Shown: positions 13,114 through 17,916 of the stretch, piece after piece
Position numbering within the stretch: position 1 is the stretch's first letter
Layout of the letters: every line of letters begins with the position of its first letter
Origin: Gaiella sp051003695
GTDB taxonomy: Bacteria; Actinomycetota; Thermoleophilia; Gaiellales; Gaiellaceae
DNA: 17,916 nt
Assembly (NCBI GenBank): GCA_051003695.1
Contig: JBPCLB010000263.1
Coordinates: forward strand, 1 to 17,916
Reading direction: 5' to 3'
Program-made: the position numbers and the translations under genes
Notes under the pieces: model-generated
Told to the model about the DNA's origin: nothing
The model's database searches: none
Seen by the model: only the letters and a program-made list of their open reading frames with translations

Positions 13114-13817
13114 GCAACACGCAGACGATCCTCGTCGTCGAGGACGAGCAATCGATCGCGTCGTTTGTCGCGCTCTACCTGAAGAACGCCGGCTACGGCG
13201 TCCGCGCCGTGACGAGTGGCACAGGCGCCCTCAACGCGGTAGCGAGCGAAATGCCCTCGCTGATCATTCTCGATCTCAACCTGCCTGACATGGACGGGAT
13301 CGAGATCTGCAGGCGAGTGCGCAAGAGCTCGGACGTACCGATCCTGATGCTGACGGCCCGCGACGAGGACGTCGACAAGATCATCGGGCTCGAGGTCGGC
13401 GCGGACGATTACCTGACCAAGCCGTTCAATCCGCGCGAGCTCGTCGCCCGGGTGAAGAGCGTGCTGCGGCGCTCGACGTCCGATCGTCGGATCGACGAAG
13501 GCGAGGAGCTGCGCCACGGTGACCTGTCGATCAACGCGGGTCGCCGCGAGGTGCTCGTCGGCGACACGGAGATCCAGCTCGCGCCGAAAGAGTTCGACCT
13601 GCTCTGGGAGCTCCTCGACCATCGCGGGATCGTGCTCACGCGCGATCAGCTGCTCGAGCGAGTGTGGGGCTACACGTTTGCCGGCGACACCCGCACCGTA
13701 GATGTGCACGTTCGCCAGATCCGCCGCAAGCTCGGTGACGCGTCACCGATCGTCACTGTCTGGGGCGTCGGCTACAAGGTCTCGACGGAACGGAATCCCG
13801 CACCAGCCGCGCCGTAG
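13110..13817 (+). CDS. OmpR/PhoB-family response regulator
   Basis: A 235-residue regulator with a complete receiver: acidic pocket Glu11/Asp12, phosphoacceptor Asp55 (LIILDLNLPD), Thr82 (LMLTARDE) and Lys104 (YLTKPFNPREL). The C-terminal winged helix (about 135-228) carries LAPKEFDLLWELLDHRGIVLTRDQLLERVWG and DVHVRQIRRKLG, so it binds DNA as a phosphorylation-dependent dimer. It overlaps the exported-protein gene by four bases, and the HAMP histidine kinase gene follows after a 73-base gap. The kinase is the obvious partner. Target genes are not evident from the window. Confidence 0.95.
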   Translation: MSNTQTILVVEDEQSIASFVALYLKNAGYGVRAVTSGTGALNAVASEMPSLIILDLNLPDMDGIEICRRVRKSSDVPILMLTARDEDVDKIIGLEVGADDYLTKPFNPRELVARVKSVLRRSTSDRRIDEGEELRHGDLSINAGRREVLVGDTEIQLAPKEFDLLWELLDHRGIVLTRDQLLERVWGYTFAGDTRTVDVHVRQIRRKLGDASPIVTVWGVGYKVSTERNPAPAAP

Positions 13818-13890
13818 GGTCGGATCTATCCGGCCGTCCCGTGCCGGGTCGGGTGAGGTGTCGGCACCGGTGCGTACGCTTCCCTCGGTC

Positions 13891-15342
13891 ATGCGTTCCC
13901 TTCGTTTCCGGCTGCCCGTGTTCTTCCTGCTCGGGATCGTCCTCGGCGGTTTCGTGGCCTCCGCGATCGCGTTGCGTCTCTTCCAGGGGTACACGCGCGA
14001 GCGGTCGTTCGACGAGCTTCGGCGCGAGGCCTCCGGGATCGCGCAGCTCTATGCCAACGCCGCGCTCCGGGCCGTGGACGAAGGCGCCGATGCGCCCGAC
14101 TTCGCTCCGGACGCCTTCGAGCGTGCGACGGGCGATCGGCTGTTCTATGTCGGCGCACCGGCGTTCCCGGGCCAGGATTCGGGACTGAGGCCACTCGGGG
14201 AATCGTCGATCCCGGAATCCGTGATCGCGCTGGGGGAGGTCGCGACGTTCGAGTTGCGCGCACCCGGGGACGCCAGGACCTACCTCGCCGTGGCCGAGCC
14301 GCTTCGACTCGAGCCGGATGCCGAGCCGCTGGGCGCGATCGTCGTCGCAAAGCCCGAGGCGGTGCTGCGCGACCAGTGGCTACCGCTCGCGAAGCGGCTC
14401 GTCGTCGCTTTCCTCGTCGGCTCCGTGCTCGCCGGGATTCTCGGTTGGAGGTTGTCGCGTCGGATCACCCGTCCCGTGCTCGCACTGGCCCGCGCCTCCG
14501 ACGAGATCGCGGCCGGGAACTACGCATTCCGCGTGCCCGAGACCGCGCGAGACGACGAGATCCGGCTGCTGTCCGAGCGCTTCAACGAGATGGCCGCCAG
14601 ACTCGGGGCAACCGAGGAACGTGAGCGCCAGTTCTTGATGTCGGTCAGCCACGAGCTCCGGACGCCGTTGACGGCGATCAAGGGCCACATCGACGCGCTC
14701 CGCGACGGGCTCGTCGACGACCCGGAGCTGATCGCCGTGTCGCTGGACGTCGTCGCGAACGAGGCGCTTCGGCTCGAACGGCTCGTCGGCGACGTCCTCG
14801 ACCTCGCCAAGCTCCGGGCTCACCGGTTCACGGTGCACTCGGAGGAGGTCGACATGGGCCGGCTCGCCGAGCTTGCCTATGGTGCGTTCGGTGACGAAGC
14901 CCGGCGTCGCGAGATCGACTTCCGGCTCGACCTCGCCGACGATCCGCCGACGATCTCCACCGACGGCGATCGTGTCCTCCAGATCGTGACGAACCTGCTC
15001 ACCAACGCATTCCATTGGACCCCCGACGGGGGCTCGATCTCGCTGGCTCTGCGCAGCGCCGGTACCTCGATCCGCGTCGAGGTCGCCGATTCCGGCCCGG
15101 GGGTCAATCCCACTCAGCGCGAGCGGATCTTCAACCCGTTCGTCTCGGGGGACACGCAGGGGACGGGTCTCGGCCTGCCGATCGCACGCGAGCTCGCGAA
15201 CGCGCTCGGTGGATTTGTCGAGGTGGTCGCGAGCGACGGGCCGGGGAGCGTGTTCCGGCTCGTACTCCCGCTCCGCTCCCCGGCCAAGCGAGCGGGAGCT
15301 GCCGGCGTCTCTTCGACGACTCCCTCGCTGACCTCGCGCTGA
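13891..15342 (+). CDS. Membrane-bound HAMP sensor histidine kinase
   Basis: The 483-residue kinase has TM1 at about 9-29 (PVFFLLGIVLGGFVASAIAL), an extracytoplasmic sensor of about 130 residues and TM2 at about 168-187 (KRLVVAFLVGSVLAGILGW). HAMP follows (RRITRPVLALARASDEIAAGNY), then the dimerisation domain with His254 (SVSHELRTPLTAIKGH). ATPase boxes are N (QIVTNLLTNAFHWTP), G1 (VADSGPGV), F (FNPF) and G2 (GTGLGLPIA). It phosphorylates the response regulator upstream; the signal is unknown, presumably envelope-related. I take ATG 13891; in-frame GTGs at 13858 and 13870 are possible. TACGCT (13875-13880) is ten bases before the ATG, so a second transcript may begin here. Confidence 0.95.
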   Translation: MRSLRFRLPVFFLLGIVLGGFVASAIALRLFQGYTRERSFDELRREASGIAQLYANAALRAVDEGADAPDFAPDAFERATGDRLFYVGAPAFPGQDSGLRPLGESSIPESVIALGEVATFELRAPGDARTYLAVAEPLRLEPDAEPLGAIVVAKPEAVLRDQWLPLAKRLVVAFLVGSVLAGILGWRLSRRITRPVLALARASDEIAAGNYAFRVPETARDDEIRLLSERFNEMAARLGATEERERQFLMSVSHELRTPLTAIKGHIDALRDGLVDDPELIAVSLDVVANEALRLERLVGDVLDLAKLRAHRFTVHSEEVDMGRLAELAYGAFGDEARRREIDFRLDLADDPPTISTDGDRVLQIVTNLLTNAFHWTPDGGSISLALRSAGTSIRVEVADSGPGVNPTQRERIFNPFVSGDTQGTGLGLPIARELANALGGFVEVVASDGPGSVFRLVLPLRSPAKRAGAAGVSSTTPSLTSR

Positions 15343-15359
15343 CGCGGTCGCGCACCACA

Positions 15360-15365
15360 TAGGCT
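15360..15365 (+). promoter_or_regulatory. -10 element of a leaderless promoter for the prenyltransferase
   Basis: TAGGCT fits TANNNT and is six bases before the GTG at 15372, as at the dehydrogenase and thiolase promoters. It supports GTG 15372 as start and independent transcription despite only 29 bases separating this gene from the kinase. Confidence 0.45.
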
Positions 15366-15371
15366 GCGGCG

Positions 15372-16274
15372 GTGGCCGAGCCCGCCGCCGCTTTCGTGCT
15401 CGAGCTGCCACAACGTCGGTCGCCGCCACGCGCCGCGATGGTTGCGTTGCGTCCGCGGCAGTGGACGAAGAACCTGCTCGTCTTCGCCGGAATCCTGTTC
15501 GCCACCGAGCTCGGCGACGCGCAGCGCTGGGTCGAAGCGCTGGCCGCGTTCGTCGCCTACTGTGCGGCCTCGAGCGCCGCCTACCTCGCGAACGACGTTC
15601 GCGACGCCGCACGCGATCGACTGCATCCGCACAAACGGCGCCGTCCGATCGCGCGCGGCGAGCTATCCCGCAGATCGGCCCTCGTGCTCGCGGTGTCGCT
15701 CGCCCTGCTCGCACTCGTGGTTGCGAGTCTCCTGGGCCGGCTCTCGGTCGCGTGTCTCGTCGCATTCTTGGGACTGCAAGCGGCCTACTCCCTCGGTCTG
15801 CGCGCTGTGCCGCTGATCGACGTCCTCTCGATCGCCGGCCTCTTCGTGCTCCGCGCGATCGCCGGCGCACTCGCAGTCGACGTCAGAATCTCACCCTGGC
15901 TGCCCGTCTGCGCGGGACTGCTCGCTCTGATGCTCGCTCTCGGCAAGCGGCGAGCCGAGCTGGCAACGGTTGGCGCGGCGGCGCGACCGGCGTTCGACGG
16001 CTACACGGTCGCGCTGCTCGATCAGCTGCTCGCGGCCGCAGCGACTGCGACGATCGGTGTGTACGTCGTTTACACTCTCGTCGCGCGCGACTCCAGGGTG
16101 CTCGCGTTGACCATCCCGCTCGTCGTCTACGGGATCGTCCGCTACCTCCTGCTGTTGCACCGCCGTGGCGCGGGGGAGGAGCCGGAGAATGTGCTCCTCG
16201 GCGACTGGCCGATGCTCGCCACCGTCGTTGCGTGGGCTAGCAGCTGCGCCGTGCTGCTCGTCCTCGGATCGTAG
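15372..16274 (+). CDS. UbiA-superfamily prenyltransferase, decaprenyl-phosphate phosphoribosyltransferase-like
   Basis: A 300-residue, multi-pass membrane enzyme. Signature features: LRPRQWTKNLLVFAG at 26-40; the Mg2+/PRPP motif NDVRDAARD (Asn74, Asp75, Asp78, Asp82) leading into HPHKRRRPIARGEL; the second conserved region YSLGLRAVPLIDVLSIAGLFVLRAIAGALAVDV (split here by family wording); and LALGKRRAEL at about 191-200. In mycobacteria the related enzyme transfers phosphoribosyl from PRPP to decaprenyl phosphate, the first step toward the arabinose donor of the cell wall. Whether this organism makes arabinan is unknown, so the end product is open. GTG 15372 is supported by a leaderless -10; ATG 15438 is an alternative. 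Confidence 0.88.
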   Translation: MAEPAAAFVLELPQRRSPPRAAMVALRPRQWTKNLLVFAGILFATELGDAQRWVEALAAFVAYCAASSAAYLANDVRDAARDRLHPHKRRRPIARGELSRRSALVLAVSLALLALVVASLLGRLSVACLVAFLGLQAAYSLGLRAVPLIDVLSIAGLFVLRAIAGALAVDVRISPWLPVCAGLLALMLALGKRRAELATVGAAARPAFDGYTVALLDQLLAAAATATIGVYVVYTLVARDSRVLALTIPLVVYGIVRYLLLLHRRGAGEEPENVLLGDWPMLATVVAWASSCAVLLVLGS

Positions 16275-16287
16275 GCCCGGAACCTGC

Positions 16288-16310
16288 CCTTGTGTTGAAT
16301 CAACACAAGG
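16288..16310. repeat. Perfect 23-bp palindrome after the prenyltransferase gene
   Basis: CCTTGTGTTGA, a single A, then TCAACACAAGG: 11-bp perfect arms, about 43% G+C in a high-G+C setting. It starts 14 bases after the prenyltransferase stop and 102 bases before the end of the convergent coiled-coil gene. It could be a bidirectional terminator hairpin (no T-run on either side) or the binding site of a dimeric protein. It is not the parS consensus and not an actinobacterial LexA box. Confidence 0.6.
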
Positions 16311-16354
16311 TCTGTCCTGCTGCCGCTTGCGATCTGTGCGCACGGCGCATCGCA

Positions 16355-16386
16355 GCTGCAGGGCGAGGCACGCCTCGCCCTACAGC
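16355..16386. repeat. Large inverted repeat (15-bp arms, 2-base centre)
   Basis: GCTGCAGGGCGAGGC (16355-16369) and GCCTCGCCCTACAGC (16372-16386) match at 14 of 15 positions around AC; the inner 10 bp are perfect. The TAGGGCGAGGC/GCCTCGCCCTA type of sequence resembles short dispersed intergenic repeats in several high-G+C genomes, so it may be one REP-like copy. Alternatively it is a strong bidirectional hairpin ending two convergent genes. Only one copy is in the window. Confidence 0.6.
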
Positions 16387-16411
16387 GACCGACACCATCG
16401 CCCACGACGGA

Positions 16412-16861
16412 TCAGGCGATCGCGGCGTGCTCGTGCTCTCGGTCCCCGCGGAGCTGTACGACTTCGGCTCCACCCGACTCGAGTCGCTCGAGGCGTGCAT
16501 CGACGCCTTGCCAGCCGCTCGCGACGAGGTCGACGAGCAGCGAGAGATCGTCGAGCCGGGCCTGCCGTTCGGCGAGGAGCTCCTGCTCGAGCCGCTCGAG
16601 GCGGTGAATCGCCTGATTGAGCAGCCCGCGGAGCTCCGCAAGGCTTCGCGTGATCACTGCGACCTCGCGCGAGAGCCCGTCCTGCACCGCGGCGGTGACG
16701 CGGTCGGGCAGAGTGGCTTCGAGCTCCGCTGCGGTACGGGTGAGGCTCTCGACCTCGGCGCGGGAGCGCTCCAGGGCGGCCTCGAACCGACTCGACGTCC
16801 CTCGGTCGGCGCGTGCAGCTTCGATGCGTTGCTTGGCTCGTTCCAGCACGTGTTGCTCCAT
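16412..16861 (-). CDS. Coiled-coil protein of unknown function, divergent from queA
   Basis: The 149-residue protein is almost entirely helical and heptad-rich (RAKQRIEAARADR, FEAALERSRAEVESLTRTAAELEATL, VITRSLAELRGLLNQAIHRLERLEQELLAERQARLDD in successive helices). The end is polar and His/Glu-rich (DREHEHAAIA). No transmembrane segment, signal peptide or catalytic motif is seen. I choose ATG 16861 (MEQHVLERAK) because TAACCT lies seven bases upstream and the longer in-frame start at 16966 would run across the queA start. Only 26 bases separate the two start codons. A structural or scaffolding role is the safest reading. Confidence 0.72.
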   Translation of the reverse strand: MEQHVLERAKQRIEAARADRGTSSRFEAALERSRAEVESLTRTAAELEATLPDRVTAAVQDGLSREVAVITRSLAELRGLLNQAIHRLERLEQELLAERQARLDDLSLLVDLVASGWQGVDARLERLESGGAEVVQLRGDREHEHAAIA

Positions 16862-16868
16862 GGCGACA

Positions 16869-16874
16869 AGGTTA
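16869..16874 (-). promoter_or_regulatory. -10 element of a leaderless promoter for the coiled-coil gene
   Basis: The minus strand reads TAACCT, seven bases before the ATG at 16861. It overlaps by two bases the candidate queA -10 on the other strand, so the two promoters could not both be fully occupied at once. Confidence 0.45.
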
Positions 16875-16878
16875 CGCT
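16873..16878 (+). promoter_or_regulatory. Candidate -10 element for queA
   Basis: TACGCT (TANNNT) is nine bases before the ATG at 16888, giving a transcript with almost no leader. No Shine-Dalgarno is present. The -35 region would lie inside the divergent coiled-coil gene. Confidence 0.4.
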
Positions 16879-16887
16879 CGGCATCGG

Positions 16888-17835
16888 ATGAGATCGTCCG
16901 AGCTCGACTACGACCTGCCGGCCGAGTTGATCGCCCAACATCCTGCTCGACGGCGTGATGCCTCACGGCTCTTCGTCTACGAGCGTCGAAGCGGCGCGAT
17001 CAGGCATCGGGTCTTCTCGGACCTGCCCGACGAGGTGGGGGACGCGCTCGTGGTCGTGAACGACACACGGGTCGTGCCGGCTCGTGTGCGTCTGCGACGC
17101 GAGACGGGGGCTGCGGTCGAGGTCCTGCTGCTGGAGCGAGTCGGCGACGAGACGTGGGAGGCGCTTGCACGACCGTCTCGCCGCCTGCGCGTCGGCGAAC
17201 GCCTCGTCGGCGGGCCGGCTGTGGTGCTACTCGACGACCTCGGCGACGGTCGCTGGCGCATCTCGCTCGAGGGCGAGCCGGACGGTGACCCGCCGCTGCC
17301 GCCCTACATCAAAGAGCCATTGGGCGACCCCGCGCGCTATCAGACCGTGTATGCCGAGGAGGCGGGCTCGGCGGCTGCGCCGACTGCGGGGCTGCATTTC
17401 ACGCCCGAGCTCCTGGCGGGGCTCGATGTCGAACGGGTCACGTTGCACGTCGGCCTCGACACGTTCCGTCCGTTGCGTGCGGAGACGCTCGCCGCCCACA
17501 CGATCCACGGCGAGCGCTACTGCGTGAGTGACGAAGCCTGGTCTCGGATCGGCTCGGCTGAACGGGTCTGCGCCGTCGGCACGACCACCGTCCGTGTGCT
17601 CGAGACGGTTGCTCGAAGCGGCGTGCTCGCGGGCCGCACCGAGCTCTTCGTCGTGCCGGACTTCGAGTTCCGGCGCGTCGACGCGCTGCTCACGAACTTC
17701 CATCTTCCTCGCTCGACCCTGCTTGCGCTCGTAATGGCCTTCGCCGGGGTCGAGGAGACCCGCGCGCTCTATCGCCTCGCGATCGAGGAGCGGTACCGCT
17801 TCTACAGCTTCGGCGACGCAATGCTGATCCTTTGA
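16888..17835 (+). CDS. queA: S-adenosylmethionine:tRNA ribosyltransferase-isomerase QueA
   Basis: QueA moves the ribosyl part of SAM onto preQ1 in tRNA to make epoxyqueuosine. Family motifs are clear: LDYDLPAELIAQHP and RRDASRLFV near the start, VVVNDTRVVPARV (56-68), PPLPPYI, RYQTVYA, GSAAAPTAGLHFT, VTLHVGLDTFRP, AVGTTTVRVLE, TNFHLPRSTLLALVMAFAG and the ending YRFYSFGDAMLI. At 315 residues it is shorter than the usual ~340-350; the shortening lies just before PPLPPYI, where relatives have a longer insert. The C terminus is complete. Start ATG 16888 matches family starts. Its usual partner tgt is not seen because the window ends 81 bases later. QueG, which acts on its product, is at 1346. Confidence 0.95.
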   Translation: MRSSELDYDLPAELIAQHPARRRDASRLFVYERRSGAIRHRVFSDLPDEVGDALVVVNDTRVVPARVRLRRETGAAVEVLLLERVGDETWEALARPSRRLRVGERLVGGPAVVLLDDLGDGRWRISLEGEPDGDPPLPPYIKEPLGDPARYQTVYAEEAGSAAAPTAGLHFTPELLAGLDVERVTLHVGLDTFRPLRAETLAAHTIHGERYCVSDEAWSRIGSAERVCAVGTTTVRVLETVARSGVLAGRTELFVVPDFEFRRVDALLTNFHLPRSTLLALVMAFAGVEETRALYRLAIEERYRFYSFGDAMLIL

Positions 17836-17916
17836 CACGTCGGTGGGGGGGGAAACACAAGGCCGCCCCCACAGGGGCAACCCCACAAATCACGACAATT
17901 CCGCAACCCACCCCCC
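17836..17916. other. Suspect contig end, no gene
   Basis: After the queA stop there is a run of eight G (17845-17852) followed by about 64 bases with only three T, C- and A-rich, ending in six C. This composition differs from everything else in the window and looks like low-quality or artefactual end sequence rather than genomic DNA. Confidence 0.5.

Noticed and set aside
16288..16310. parS or LexA site
   Set aside because: The sequence differs from the parS consensus (TGTTTCACGTGAAACA) and from actinobacterial GAAC-N4-GTTC.
1..17916. A defence system, CRISPR array, prophage or transposon
   Set aside because: No nuclease, toxin, integrase, transposase or direct-repeat array is visible; genes are mostly core metabolic, regulatory and envelope functions.

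Overview
The window looks like chromosomal DNA of a high-G+C actinobacterium. A Thermoleophilia-type lineage (Gaiellales or Solirubrobacterales) is my best guess, from the overall high G+C, a fused PafB/PafC-type double WYL regulator, leaderless-looking promoters, and a tiny membrane protein coupled to half of a GNAT domain. This placement is inference. No rRNA, tRNA, CRISPR array, transposase, integrase or phage gene is visible. Most of the content is ordinary core or near-core genes. The less ordinary material is small uncharacterised proteins and strikingly symmetrical non-coding DNA.

Layout. 1-254: 3' end of an unrecognised gene of slightly lower G+C. 342-2934: an MDR-family oxidoreductase (minus) head-to-head with queG (plus); queG is translationally coupled to a sensorless histidine kinase. 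2897-6641 (minus): an envelope pair (coiled-coil/zinc-ribbon protein, then zinc-ribbon/TM/SPOR-like protein), a 153-residue protein with a Cys3His tail, and the PafBC-like regulator, which overlaps the kinase tail-to-tail. 6720-9359: divergent aldehyde dehydrogenase and thiolase around a near-perfect 20-bp palindrome. 9386-11055: a small two-TM protein, a LysR regulator, and a divergent coupled pair (36-residue membrane protein plus GNAT-half protein). 11071-12324 (minus): a cation:proton antiporter. 12325-12636: a structured non-coding region. 12637-15342: exported protein, OmpR-type response regulator and HAMP histidine kinase. 15372-16274: a UbiA-superfamily prenyltransferase close to decaprenyl-phosphate phosphoribosyltransferase. 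16412-17835: a coiled-coil protein divergent from queA. The last ~80 bases look like a poor-quality contig end.

How the genes fit together. queA and queG are the two late steps that build the cyclopentene ring of queuosine, and they flank the window 14.5 kb apart. The exported protein, response regulator and kinase form one envelope-sensing operon. The dehydrogenase and thiolase are probably co-controlled by one repressor acting on the shared palindrome; its regulator is not adjacent.

Non-coding signals most worth a second look: (i) a nested three-stem structure 38 nt upstream of the antiporter start; (ii) two mutually exclusive helices between the antiporter and the exported-protein operon; (iii) the 20-bp palindrome over two back-to-back leaderless promoters; (iv) a perfect 23-bp AT-rich palindrome and a 15-bp-arm inverted repeat after the prenyltransferase gene; (v) a recurrent TANNNT element 6-9 bases before start codons.
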